This document shows positions 32,934-45,184 of a DNA stretch of 64,000 nt, one piece after another (the stretch's first letter is position 1; every line of letters begins with the position of its first letter). The position numbers and the translations under genes are program-made. A model generated the notes under the pieces. It searched no databases, was not told the origin of the DNA, and was given only the letters and a program-made list of their open reading frames with translations. Origin of the DNA: Folioceros fuciformis (Eukaryota > Anthocerotophyta > Anthocerotopsida > Anthocerotales); assembly GCA_049999805.1 (NCBI GenBank), contig JBNGIO010006320.1, positions 113,624-177,623 on the forward strand, in the 5' to 3' direction.

Positions 32934-35900
32934 ATGTCCTTCGTCCTAAGCAAGGGACCTTACTGTGGGGACATCTCTGCATTGTGCTTGATCTCGAAGG
33001 GCTCTTCTTCGTCCGAGTATTCTCTACTTCTCGCAGGTGCTTTAATCCTTCAACCAGTTTCTGTCTAGTTGTAACCCAGGGCTGATTTTTTTCTTCATGA
33101 TGTATGTATGAACTTCGTCTGTTGCCACTTGCTAGCAAAGGTTTCATCTTACTGGTGTGACGACTATGTCCAGGTACCGGTCCTCAGGTCGTTTTGTACG
33201 ATTTGCCAACGGGCCAGCTACTGCATTCTTCATGTTGCTTCGACGGTGTTCGGGTCCATGGTATATGTGCCTTTTCACACGCAGCTCATTTCTCCGAGCC
33301 CGGGAACAACAACTTTGCTACGGTTGCTGTGCATGGGGAGGGAAGGGTGAAGCTTTTCAGGCTACATCTTGCACAAAATTCACATGAGGGAGAAGGGCGT
33401 TGCCAGTTGCGGATATTGCATACACTCCCAAGATTTAACCACTGGGTGCTTGACGCTCTGTTTTTGCAGGTAGCTTCGTATGACTCTATGAAAAGAGACA
33501 TCTTTACGTCCATGTACTAAATTTTCAATCTGCAGGAAAGTGACTCAGGTTTACAGAAGCCTGACGGTGGAAGGGATGGAGAAAAAGCGTCCTTTCTAGC
33601 TGTAGGACTTTCAGACAATTCTCTTAGCTTGTGGGATGCCAAGCTTTATGTGTTGCTGTACCAAATCGAGAGCACTGGTGAGTTTGTCTTTGATGCAGAA
33701 AATTTGTGGTCAATTTTAAAATAATAATCACTAGAAAAGTATCAGACTTCGGAGCTAGAACCTCCATTGGCTAACATGGTTTGGACTTGCCTCAGAAAGA
33801 TGCCTTCTGTATTCCATGCGACTGTGGGGCAAATCTATAGACACTTTACGAGTTGCTTCCGGCACAATTTTCAACGAGGTGACAGCTTCTTTTTCATGTC
33901 CTTGAAGGCTGTGAGGCTTCACGGTTATCACACTCTGTTTTGCACTGAGCTGGACGAGGCACAGTCGACTACTAGCTTGGTACTAAGGTAGAGTGTTTTC
34001 TAATCGGGTCCTTGTAGGTACTAATCTGGAAACTGGGACAAGGAGCTCCTGATGTGAACAAACTCGTGGCAGAATTGAATGTCAAACCTGAAAGCGGAAC
34101 AAGTGCTATCTTTGCCATCTTTGACGTGGCAGTAAGGCCTCTGCACAGACTCACTGGTCATGAGGGCTCTATTCATCGCATCTCCTGGGCTCCTAATGGG
34201 CTATGGATAGTCTCTGTCTCTGATGACCGAACGTAATTTCCAACTCTGTCAGCTTTTTCTTTGCTTCTATGAACTCTCAGGTAGTGCTTGGGTTGTCTGG
34301 ACCAAGTCCATGATGACGTCTTTGGTCTTGCCATTGTTTTAACTCATTTGCATATGTTGGTTGAGGCAGTGCTCGAGTGTGGAAGCATTGTCCTACAGCG
34401 GAATATATGGGGTCACCACCTATACTTGGTGACAGCCGGATAGAAATGGGCCCTGTGATATATGGACATGGAGGACGGTTGTGGGATTGTCATGCAGCCG
34501 AAGAAGTTAGTACAGTCCACCCAAAATGAATTTTAGGAAAATGTGCATGCTTATGTGGTCCTGTTTTCAGCCCATTATTGGACCAGCACTGCTTGCTTCT
34601 GGATTTTCCACATCGTGAGTCTGTTGAATGCTGTTGTGTTGGAATGTATGATCATATTGGTCTAATTGAGGTTCTGGATGTAAGCTGGAATTAGTTTTTG
34701 ATAACAGCAAGTGAGGACTGTACTAGCCGTGTCTGGGCTCCAGATGGGAAGCACATTGCCACGTTGAAAGGCCATACGTGAGTCTTGCCCTTCCAATGTG
34801 CAAAATCTGATCTGTGTGGTTGGAACTCAAGTTTTGTTTTTTGAGGAGTCAACCGTGGCTCTCCATTCTCAGCACGTGTTATGTGGTGAAAATGCTCGGA
34901 AGGTTCTGGAATTTCCCTCATACTTCTGCATCATCAGCTGGACTAATCTCGTATGCTCCTTTTCTGCAACATTGTGCAGTGGTCGAGGAATCTGGCGCTG
35001 TGTCTACGATATAAACACGTCAACTGTGATAACGGCTGGGGCTGATAGTGCCATTAGAGTTGACTCATTGTCAAAATGGACGTCTTTGCCTAACGGCATT
35101 CCCCAGTTATCAAGAGGGAATACAGAAGTCGTGTCAATTTTGACGCTGCCAGCTGGTAATTTGCAAAGTGGAGAATCCATAAACTACGTTGATAGGTATC
35201 CTTCTGATCTGACCGTACTATTTCTTCCGTAGTTGTATATTCTTGCCCAGCCCAAAACGATTTTCTTGTTCGAAGTCCCTTATCTATCTGTGTATTTTAT
35301 ACTGCAGCAAAAGTGAATATGTCCGCTGCATCTCGTTCGCTGCATCCAGGTCTTTGTATGTTGCAACCAACCATGGATTCCTCTATAGAGTTGACATCAT
35401 GGACAACAAAGAAGTGCTTTGGACGACCCTCACGGAAGGTCACGTAGAAGGCCCTATAGTTTGCATGGATGTTTTTTTGGGTGATGTGGACATGGTGTCT
35501 CAAGGCTGGGATTGCAAACCCAGGGAGCATCATATTGTAGTCGGCAACGGTGAAGGACAAGCCACAATAGTGTTAGTCCGATTCAATGGTCTTCAATGGG
35601 AAGTAGTCTCGCATTTGTCATGGTCAGCAGGGGCAGAAAGAAAGGTGTTGGGGACATTTTGGTGTCGATCTCTAGGAAGCCGGTACTGTTTCTCTCTGAA
35701 GCTTAAAGCTGAAGTCTTTCCTGAAGTATGAGACCTGGATATCATTGGCTGATCTCTGCAGACCCTTCATGCAGCTATGTGTTTACAACTGATCCCAGAG
35801 GGGGTATCCGAGTGTGGAGGGTGAAGTATGGGTTCCAATTGGTTGAGTCTGAAAAAGGCCATCAAAATGAGGTGCTTGCTTGTGTGTCTCCGTGGGCTGT

Positions 35901-38900
35901 ATGCCAGTCCCCCTTCCACAATCAGATATTCTGCTTCGATGTCTGCCTACAGCATGAGGTAGGAAAATCTGGCCAGGAGAAGGTGCATGCCCTCTTCTGT
36001 TGAAGTAAAGTGCTGGTCGAAAGAAGGCACGTGCTAAGGATCGTATATTGGGTGTCTGCAGGTGATTGTTTTTGGAGATAAGAGGGGGAACTTGGTAGTG
36101 GCTTCGTTTCCTTCTCAGGTCAGTAGGCAAGAATCAGGGGCACCACTAGAAGTAACGGTCCTGGCGCTGCTGAAAGGTGCACATGGCATATCTCGTGTCA
36201 CCAGTATATCAGTTGTGCCGGTTCTCCGGAGACCTGTGGCTGAAATTGTCTCTGTAAGTATCTGCTGCCAAGTCACGATCTATAGCAATGTTTGCTAGCT
36301 GCAGGTGAATGCGATCTACGAATATTAGGTGTAGGTTGACTTGGATCGTGTGTACAGACAGGCAAAGATGGGTGCATCTGCAGGTTCTCCTTTGAGAAGG
36401 ACATCCATCGGCTCCAAGGCGACCCTCAGGGAGTCGTCTGCACTGGGGTAGAAAGAGTCTCTGCTCTTACGCTAGTCGAATATGTGACTCAATCGGGCAG
36501 TGGGTCCAAAGGAGAAGGGAAGAGGATAGCTGTTGGTTTCACTGCTGGGGATTTTCTTGTATGGGATCTAGGAAATCAGTGTGAGGTAATATTATCCCAT
36601 GAAATGTTGGGAATCTCGGGTTTTGCATTCCGCTGAATTGCTACTTTTAGTGAAAACATTTTCTGGGGAACACGCTGTCGAGTCTTTCTGGTTTTTGCTT
36701 AAAATCTGCAGATTATGCGGGTGTCATGTGGTGGATGGCGCAGACCCTTTTCGTACCTCAATGCAAACGTAACAGACCATTATTTCTCCTTTGTCAAGGT
36801 TATTACACTGCTTGCTGCATAACCCCATTTCAGATTCAGTATCGGCTAATTTCACTGTTCCCGGTATTGTTTGTGGAGCTGACCTGATGTGGCTGAATAG
36901 GAGAGCGCCATCCATGTGCACCGCAGCTGGATCCCCTCTCCAGCTGAAGCGGATGGAATGGATAAGTTGCAGGCCGAGGAACGTTGCTCCTTCGGTATCA
37001 GTCAAGTTCCTGCAAAGCTACTGCACATGCAGTTCCATGGAAAAGAAATTCTCTCTGTTCAGTTCATTCCCAGTACAAGCAAAACGGTGAAAGCGCAAGC
37101 TCACTCAAGCTGGGTAGCAACTGGCGCAGAAGATGGTTCTGTCCGACTGACAAGGTGTTTTGAACTCTCTTGATGGTTTACGAAAAAAAAACAGGATTCT
37201 AGGAGTCTGGGTGTTCTCATAATGATGTGAAATGTGAAAATGTATGCCCTGAATGACATTACAAGGTTTTGTAGGTTTGATCCCAAGCAGCAGCAACTGG
37301 ACGTGTCACTGATGCTCGGGGAGCACACAGGCGGATCTGCTGTGAGAGCACTTACTTTAGTATCAGACTCTTACATAGTTAGAAACTGGCGGCACGTGCA
37401 GGAGAAGCCATTTCGTGGGGATGCGGAATTCGATACCTACAGGACACTCTTGGTGGCGGTAGGAGCCAGGGAAGTACTGACCTGCTGGCTAATTCAATGC
37501 ATGCCACGTCCTGGAGATGGTATTTCTTGTGGTGCTGAACAGGAAAGAACACTTTTGTCTCAAGAAACACAATCTGACACATCCCCTGCAGCAGCTGAGA
37601 GACGGGGGACATCTGAAATGGTGAGAACAGAACATTCCTCTGGTTTATATGAGGGAAACACGCTCAGCCCCACTTGGATCAGTAGTCACAGGGCCCAGAA
37701 ACTTCGTTCAGCTCAACAGGTAGCTGGAAGTTTACATCCAAGCAGGAGGAATGTGGTTGAGCTTGAAGCTGAAGATGGGTTCGGCACTGTTCACCAGGAT
37801 GATGGCACCTGTGACCTTGGATTACAAGAGGGTGATCCAAGCCAGGATGATCTTCGGTACATGGCCGTTACAGCATTTTCAACCTTATGCTCGACAACTG
37901 GGTATGTGTTCGTATATTTGATCTGTGGCCTGGATCTACAATTACCAAGCAGTAGAAGAAGAATATTGTTTAGGATGTTCTGAGGCTGAGTTTTGTCAAA
38001 TCAGGTTAAACCTGACCTTCGTGGTTGCAGCATCATCAGACTCTACGCTGACAGTTCTTGCGTTCGGTATTACCGCTCGCGCATGGTACTTAATTGGGCC
38101 TATTGTCCTGGCGGATTGTAAAATCTTGTTGCTCATGTTTTAAAAGTCAGTTCTGCTGGCAGGTTGAAGGTGGCAGTGTTGGATTACCACACAGCCCCCG
38201 TCCTATCTTTGAATCACCTTGTCATACACTCTGATCACGAGCTTCCAGGTAGGTAGTGTGTCGTTAATTCTGAAGTGTGAGTACATGAATGGCTGGTCTC
38301 TATTCGCTGAGGGCCTAAATCTCCGTGCAGACGGGTCTTCCGAACGGTTTTTGGTGGTCAGTGGGGCCACTGACGGCTGCATTGCTGTTTGGGATATCAC
38401 CAGTGTCGTGATGAGGACTCATGTAAATTGTCCTCAGCTTGATCTCGGTCGCTCAGAACCTATCCCGTTGCGTCCACTCAGTGGAAGAGGGAGTCAGGGA
38501 GGGAGACTCCGGAAACTTCAGCATCAGAATGCCCTGAGACTGAAGGCTCGTTTACAAGACAAACAGAACGCTGCAGTCCAACGAAGTGAAAAGCTTCACA
38601 CGAATGAAGGGTTGAGACTTGGAAGCAAGCTAGTAGGAAACATCAAAGGCCTATTGCAGATGCAGGGGGCTGAATCAGGATTACCCAACAGCCATCTTAC
38701 GGGCCTGAGCTCCAATCAAGTCAGTTCGGGCTTCCAATATGCCAGTAAGGGCTCTTCGATTCAGGGTCAGGATGTAGCTTGCCTCCAACCAATCCACATT
38801 CTAGTGGCTGCCCACATGTCGGGGGTGAATTGCATGAGCGTGGGGAAACTGGAGATTCAAGAATGCCCCCAGCTCACCAGCAATGAGGAGGTTGAATACG

Positions 38901-39602
38901 TTCTTGTAAGTGGAGGTGATGATGACAGGCTGCACATACTGACGTTTACTGTTGGCCTCCCATGTGGATCCGAGGATCCTGCGGGTCCAAGCCAAACAGA
39001 AAATCTTGGTGGTCAGGCACATCAAACCGGAGAGGAGATGCTTAAAGAGTACCGTTGTACATTTTCCGTCAAGACCCAGGTGTCGACAGCCTGTGCACAT
39101 TACTCAGCTCTCAAAGGTAACATTGAGGCCATTGGGTTACGCGTGCTCGTTCCTTCCCGTTCGCCGCTCATGTACCATTTCTTAAAACAGGCATCTGGAC
39201 GGACGGGAGATTCATCTTCAGCACTGGCCTTGACCAAAGGCTAAGGTGTTGGCGTCTGCGCTGCTCAAATGTGGGATCCGCAATCTTCCAGGAGAAAGGT
39301 GTGCTATCGGTCGGTGAATGTGCGCGTTCTGTGATCGATGTACCGGAGCCAGCTGCCTTACATGTTGAACCAGCTTCTGATGGGTATCTTCTTCTTGTGC
39401 CCCTGTGGATAAGCTTCGTGTCCTTCAATCAGTTGCCGCAACCATTGGATCTGCCACAGGCCCGGGGTACTGAATGAGTGTTCTTTTCTTGTGCAGGTCA
39501 TCCTACCGTATTGCAGTTGTGGGGAGAGGCTTGCAAATACTGAGCTTTCAAAGATCAAGTTGTGACTTCCAAACTGAAGACGCAGCGGTGACCAGACTCT
39601 GA
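32934..39602 (+). CDS. WDR6: WDR6-like WD40 protein (tRNA 2'-O-methylation partner)
   Basis: Large multi-exon gene, about 6.7 kb. ATG 32934 opens exon 1 (32934-33036, MSFVLSKGPYCGDISALCLI). It splices as G|GT to 33174-33469 (TGPQVVLYDLPTGQLLHSSC), then to 33536-33677. WD40 units follow: GHEGSIHRISWAPNGLWIVS, ITASEDCTSRVWAPDGKHIA, AGADSAIRV, YVRCISFAASRSLYVATNHG, IVVGNGEGQATIVLVRF, YVFTTDPRGGIRVW, IVFGDKRGNLVVASF, WVATGAEDGSVRLTR, LVVSGATDGCIAVWDIT and LVSGGDDDRLHILTF. The last exon ends near SSYRIAVVGRGLQILSF with the stop at 39600-39602. This order is that of eukaryotic WDR6, with two beta-propellers. WDR6 (yeast Rtt10/Trm734) binds FTSJ1/Trm7 and supports 2'-O-methylation of tRNA position 34. 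I did not define every exon. Confidence 0.85.
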
Positions 39603-39746
39603 TGTAGTCGGCAAGCCATGGGGAAACACTTATGTCAACAAAGATGCTACTAGTCACGAGTTGCGTCCACGGTGTCCAATTTCACCTGACTGTAGACTTC
39701 GTCCTTTCAAAACTCAGACAAGCTAACCGTCCGCACGACGGTACGG

Positions 39747-40841
39747 TCAAGCGACTGCCTTGCCTGTGCCTGCCTTGTGATCATTGCCGCCGAAGATGGT
39801 TTTCTCGAACCAGTCAAAAATCTCAGGAGCCGGAATGCTAGTGATGGAATGTATTCCGTGAGCCACCATCGTCTCCTGCTGGACGTGGCTCTGCCACAGA
39901 AACGTGCCGTCGCTCTTCATAGGGAGAACATTCCTTGCCGCAAGAGCCTTTTCCCAAGGTGTATCAGGGGGGTATATCGTGAGGTACCCGTCGGCATCGA
40001 CATATTCCTCCTCAACGTACACCTCATGAATCTTCTCTGCAATCTCGAGGTCTATGCCGACGATTCTCTCCGAGAAGTAGTACTTGGTGATGGGCAGGGG
40101 CGGCAGCGAAACCTGTCCTACTGGCACTCCCAATTTATTCAGGGCATAGATAGACCTGGCTACCTGCACCTCCATCTCCTCGTCGCGGACCATGTGCGCA
40201 AAGAAGGTGGGAGGGAACTGCACCCTGTCTGCCCGGTGGAACACTTCAAGAACTCCCGGAGACACTATGAGAGCCAGAGACTTCACATTCCCGAGGTGGA
40301 GCGCCAGAGAGGAGCTGAAGTTGCCGCCTGCTGACGATCCAATCAGGGCAAGCGGGAGGTGACTCAGGTTGTGCTGCCCCCGCCACGTGCTCAGGATTAG
40401 CGTCACGTCTCGAATGTCTTTCGAGAATTGCACAGGCCAGTTCTGCCACTCGGGTTCCAGGCTTTTGATGGCTATCACAGCGTACCCTTGCGACAGCGCA
40501 ATGCTGGTGAGGCGACGGTCTTCGGGGAGACCGTAGCATATGGGGCAGCCAGGCCCCGCATCAAAGTAGCTCAACGGAGCCAGGTTCCTCCCGTGGGCCA
40601 TGAAGATGACTGCCCTTGGTTTCTCCGGTATCTGCCACACCACATTCCTTTCCAGCATGACCTCCCATGTGCCATTCGTCATTTTCTCCTTGGGTGGAAA
40701 TGGAGTAGCATGGAAACTCTCCTCCCAGATGGCATCTTGTACTCCTGCACCGGCTGTTTCGCTAGAAGATCGTAAGCAGGAATTGCAAATGCAGATCGTC
40801 ACGAGCAGCAGATGACGGCACACGCTGCTGGTTGTAGTCAT
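39747..40841 (-). CDS. Secreted alpha/beta hydrolase, plant uncharacterised family
   Basis: Intronless, 364 residues, ATG at 40841. Residues 1 to about 27 (HLLLVTICICNSCLRSSS) look like a signal peptide. The serine-hydrolase nucleophile elbow is clear: PLALIGSSAGGNFSSSLALH near residue 170. Further features are AVIFMAHGRNLAPLSYF with a His-Gly oxyanion-type motif, GYAVIAIKSLEPEW, and VAHGIHSITSIPAPEIFDWF near the end, where the catalytic His could lie. The substrate is unknown; esterase or lipase activity in the secretory pathway is inference. It lies 145 bp tail-to-tail from the WDR6-like gene and 258 bp downstream of nothing transcribed toward it except the phosphatase gene in the same orientation. 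Confidence 0.75.
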   Translation of the reverse strand: MTTTSSVCRHLLLVTICICNSCLRSSSETAGAGVQDAIWEESFHATPFPPKEKMTNGTWEVMLERNVVWQIPEKPRAVIFMAHGRNLAPLSYFDAGPGCPICYGLPEDRRLTSIALSQGYAVIAIKSLEPEWQNWPVQFSKDIRDVTLILSTWRGQHNLSHLPLALIGSSAGGNFSSSLALHLGNVKSLALIVSPGVLEVFHRADRVQFPPTFFAHMVRDEEMEVQVARSIYALNKLGVPVGQVSLPPLPITKYYFSERIVGIDLEIAEKIHEVYVEEEYVDADGYLTIYPPDTPWEKALAARNVLPMKSDGTFLWQSHVQQETMVAHGIHSITSIPAPEIFDWFEKTIFGGNDHKAGTGKAVA

Positions 40842-41098
40842 CTCCTCCTCTTCGGGTTCAGAATCTGAGCTCGTTCTCCAGATCCTCTTCTTTGCAAACG
40901 TCGGGAGGCCAACCTACTTCAATAATTGGGAGTAATAAATACTACGGGACGTACACTGGAAGAAATTATGGATGATACTAATTTTTGGAAAATACTATAT
41001 ATACAGACGCTCCTGAATTGTATGGGGATACGCAAGTGGTTAGTAAGGCGCTGTCTTTCGGGTCAAGGATTCATGATCTGCACTAGCATGGACTTTCC

Positions 41099-42944
41099 TC
41101 ACGCTGAAAGATGTCCCATAGCAAAGCTACAAGCCTTTGGAGTTGCGCTCAGGCTGGTGATCCAAACTTCGTCTGCTTTCACATTAGCGTCATCGTCGTT
41201 TCGATGCCAGCTCCAGTGTGCGTGTGTTGCGTTCGCTATCCTGAGCTGCCCATGTCCAAAGCTAGCTTCGCGAAAGAGTGAGTATGATGGTTGGTCCAAG
41301 TACCTGGCACGGCGGCAGTGAATTAGGTGAGTGTGAGATGGCCAGCAATTACGACATTCGACACCACAACTTGCCAGCTTCAGTCTCCGACCAGGCATTG
41401 GAGACAGTTCACTATCAACCATGACATGAAGAGAGACATCTGTACCAACCTTTTGGCAAGGCCTTCCCGATTACCCCCATCTCCAATCACAATCTGTACC
41501 ATGCCACAGGGATCCTCCTTCCCACCGTAGACCCTAGCCTGCAGGGATTTTCACCCAGTCAAAGAGCAGGCCACATAGAACCAACTCTTTAAGAACGGAA
41601 CCACTCTTTGCTCTATTTCGGCCTGCAGTACTTACAAAGCGCTCATACGCATGCACATGGCCTGCAAACATGATATCAACATGCGCAGCCTGGAGCAAAG
41701 GTTCCATTGCTGCCATCATTGCATCACCCTCCCCCTGATGAGCTGAGTTGCTGTTGTACCAGGGTGCATGCAACACAGCTATAAGCCAGGGAGTCTTCTT
41801 TCTGTCGACCTTGGCAAGATCTGCCTGTCACCAGCAGTGAAGCAGAAAGGTCAGTTCAATATTGATGCAAGACTCCGCCCTCCGTTCGTTCACAGTAGAA
41901 GCAAGCTGCACTAGCCGAAACAGCACTTACCTGGAGCCAGGAATATTGGCTCGATTTAGCATCGAAGTCCGCATATGATCCCAGCATAACAACATGAACT
42001 CCAGCAACCTCAAATGAGTAGTACAGGTTGGAGGTGGAGCCACTCTCCAAGTATGGCATAGACCACCGAGTGTTGTAAGCTTTGAATGATTCAATGATAA
42101 AGGGAACTGCCTCTCTGTCATGGTTTCCTTCGGTAACCATCCATGGCCTCGAGCTGGCCAAAGGTGACATCAGCTGCCCGAACGAATCCCACAGAGGTTG
42201 ATAGTAATCTGCGTAGGATAGGTCACCTGCAAAAAGCAGGAGATCGTAGTCTGACGCTTGAATGTGTTGAAGAGTCGAGGTAGTCCACCCAGTCTGTCCC
42301 AGATCACCTGCACAAATAGGCCATCCTAAGCCGCCATGATGGTTCTATTTGTACCGGCAAATTAAGACATGCCGTAATTCAAAACCCATAACAAGGAACG
42401 TACCAACAACTGCAAAAGTGATGGGCACGTCAGGTCCTGGTGCTGGAGGAGTCCTGAAACTGTACTCCTTGCCCGCATTTCCACAGCGATAGTAATAAGT
42501 TGTGCTCGGTTCAAGGGGATTGGTGTCGGTCCCAAGCACCACGTGATGACTGAGTCCAGATTTATACAAAAGAAAGGAGTAAGAGGAGCTCTGCCCATTC
42601 GCAACAGCGTCGTAAGACCCAGATTTGGTTCCATATTCCACAGAAGATGGGCCATTGGAGCTAGACGTAATCCACGAGACTTTCATCTTGTTCAGCCCAG
42701 CCAGTGACACATGCACCTATGGAAGAAGGCGGTTAGAAAAGGATCACCAATGATTCCCAGGCAACCACATCTGTTCCTATCGTCGTACCTGCTCAGGCTC
42801 TGTTGTAGACGACCCGAGACTCGGAAATTGCAGTGTCCTGCGAGTGTTGGGTCGCACATAGGACCCTTGTGCTAGCAACAAGCCCATGCCAAGGCAAAAC
42901 ACCAGAATGAAGCTCTGCCTCACTGCCACGCTCTGGGCTGCCAT
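41099..42944 (-). CDS. PAP: Purple acid phosphatase
   Basis: Six exons: 42789-42944, 42404-42716, 42307-41931, 41824-41636, 41538-41450 and 41303-41099 (listed 5' to 3'), consistent phases, 442 residues. A signal peptide is visible ([20 protein letters not shown]). The N-terminal fibronectin-like domain reads [20 protein letters not shown] and [10 protein letters not shown]. All five metal-binding blocks of the PAP family are present: [35 protein letters not shown] and GHVHAYER. The plant-specific [20 protein letters not shown] follows, then [20 protein letters not shown] and [10 protein letters not shown]. The enzyme hydrolyses phosphomonoesters in the vacuole or apoplast with an Fe3+/Zn or Mn centre and commonly serves phosphate scavenging. 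Size fits the low-to-middle molecular weight plant PAPs. Confidence 0.94.
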
Positions 42945-44018
42945 GGCTAGGAGCCGGTGAAACCCAGTCCTGAAAGAGCGAGAGGGAAACATGCATCATT
43001 ACTTTTAGAGTGCTTCTCGTCTTACTCAGTCTCCTATTCCAGTCCTTCCCAAAGGCCAAAAATCATGTCAGCTGAGCAAGCAATCCCCTGCTCCAGCTCA
43101 TTTGCCATGAATTTGCAAAAACACAACATCGTCAACAAGCTCCAATTCTAGACACCCACCCTGCCCTTCAAACCGTCTGCTCATGCCAGGGCTTTGCTCG
43201 CGTACGACATTGACCAGCCCAGCGAAAATAGCGCAGTCCCTGCTAGCCAACCTTCTTCTCCTATCAATGTGTTCAGACTACTTCAACACGGGAATGAAGC
43301 AGGGACGACATGTGTCCACATAGACGCGAGGCATATTCCGCCTCTCCACATTCCATGCCGCATAGCAAGATGGAAACTCTAAACAACTATCACTATCATC
43401 CAGCTTCTTGGCCAAAGTGACGGTTAAGGCACGTCCACGGTCCTTCCTCGCAGAAAACGATTTCTTCAGCAAGCCAAATCGGAGGTGGACAACGGACACG
43501 TCGGCATCACTCTTCGGCTGGCCCCACTGCTGCTGGTGTCTTCGCAATCAGTGACAGGATCTTCAGCGGAAAGCAGAAACGATCAACCCTTTGAGGGATG
43601 CGACACGGCAGGCCGCGATGCATTGCCTTCCAGCATTTTGATTTCCAAAATTGCGTCCTTGCCGTGCGGCGTACTCCGCCACAAACCTCTGCTTTTCACG
43701 ATCCACCAATCCCGGCTCCTAGCGTCCAGCAAGGCCGCAAACGTACCGTCTCGTTCCCCTTGCGAGTAGACAGAGAAGGATGTTACCACGCGAAGAGGCA
43801 GGGTTAGTCGAAGGTCGTGGCTACAACGGTGAAGTAGCTTGCAAACAGCTTGTTTCGCAGATTTCTGTTTCACAGCCTTCGTTGTTAATTTTACAGCCCA
43901 CGGGGATGTGGAACCAGACTACGCACCTCGGACTTGTGGGTCTCCAAGAGCTGCACGTTGAGTGTAAGCATTCCGACTATAAGATTTCCTGACCGCGAAA
44001 AAAATACCCTGAAATGGA
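42945..44018. other. Intergenic, possible unrecognised exons
   Basis: Promoter and 5' UTR of the phosphatase lie at the left and the 3' UTR of the THO7 gene at the right. Two minus-strand frames (43583-43873 and 43278-43547) read as ordinary protein and could be exons of one small gene, but I found no domain and no decisive splice pair. Confidence 0.3.
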
Positions 44019-44887
44019 TCACGTTGTGTCCATGCTCACAGGTTCCGTAGCGTTGGTAACCTCGACAGCCGGAGGTGCGGATGGCTGTGCAACAGCTGCT
44101 AAATCAAGATCAACAAGGACCTTACTTTCCTCCTCAATTGTGCTTTGAAGATCATCCACCTGCGCGATGACATGTGACGAAGAGTTAAGGATGAAGAAAT
44201 GAACTACAAGAGCTACGTCTTAGACTTCCATAGACGAGCAATTGACACATACCACATGTAAGAGAAGTGCAAATTGTTTCTTCCTTAGTTCCAGGGTTCG
44301 TGATGCAGCCAGATTCTCTGCTTCCAGCACAAGAATGTCTCGGTCCAGCTCGGCGATCGCCTGTTGAGTCTCCGATCGTGCTGGCTGAGCTGCTATCAAC
44401 TTCCTGATGGCCTCGCACTCCTCCTTGTGCTGCCTCTCAAGCTTCTCGTGTTCCAGCTGCACCTTAGCATCCTCAATATCCGCCTGAGCCTGCGGCAGGA
44501 TCCATGTCAAATCCAAGTCCCTCGGCCGATTCTCCTAGTGTCAAATAGAGGAATCTTGTGGTCGAGTCTCACCTGACCGATCTGCCTCGTAAGCTCTGTT
44601 TGCAGCTCCTTAAAATTCTCCTGCTCACGCCTGTTAGCATTGATGACAGCCTTGGTCTTCAGGAGCGGCAGCTCGAAGGTGGCGAGCTCTTGAAGAAAAG
44701 ACTTGTACAGCTTCTCGCAGTCCGCCAGGTTATCTGCATCCTTCTCCACCTCCACAGCAAATGCTATAAATTTCTTCAGAAGCTTCTTCAAGGGAGGCTC
44801 GCCTCTTGTAGTGGTGGTCCGCGTCAGCAATCTTTGCCTGATCACTGCATCGTCCTCAGCAGGGCTGATGGCATAGTGGGCTGCCAT
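44019..44887 (-). CDS. THO7: THO complex subunit 7
   Basis: Three exons: 44573-44887, 44253-44489 and 44019-44159, phase 0, 230 residues. The N-terminus reads [37 protein letters not shown] and [20 protein letters not shown]. Residues from about 80 to 185 are a coiled coil ([18 protein letters not shown], then [20 protein letters not shown], then [16 protein letters not shown]). The tail is acidic and ends EPVSMDTT. The sequence and length match the Tho7/THOC7 family. The THO complex couples nuclear transcription to mRNA export and supports small-RNA pathways in plants; THO7 is a structural coiled-coil subunit pairing with THO5. The PPR gene begins 297 bp away on the other strand. Confidence 0.9.
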
Positions 44888-45184
44888 CCTTCCGATGATT
44901 GATCCTTAACCTGCCATTAAGGCACTTGTCGTTCAAAAGCTCATCCGCAAGGGGAACGAAGTCGGAAACCTAGCACTCCGAGGGAGGGCACGTGCTCGTA
45001 TCTAGGGTTTGCATGCGCCGTATCCAAGGAGTTGAGATTTTACCACAGGGTCCGACAGGGTGCCCGGTATCCAATCTGGGAAGGCTAGGCCGAACGAGCT
45101 GAATCCTATGGCCGCTTGGCAAATGGTTTTCATTTCAGACCATTTGCTGACCTTGCTGTTTTGCAATGGCTCTGCCAGGCGGAC
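44888..45184. promoter_or_regulatory. Divergent promoter interval, THO7 / PPR gene
   Basis: 297 bp between start codons of divergently transcribed genes. It should contain both promoters; no element is assigned. Confidence 0.4.
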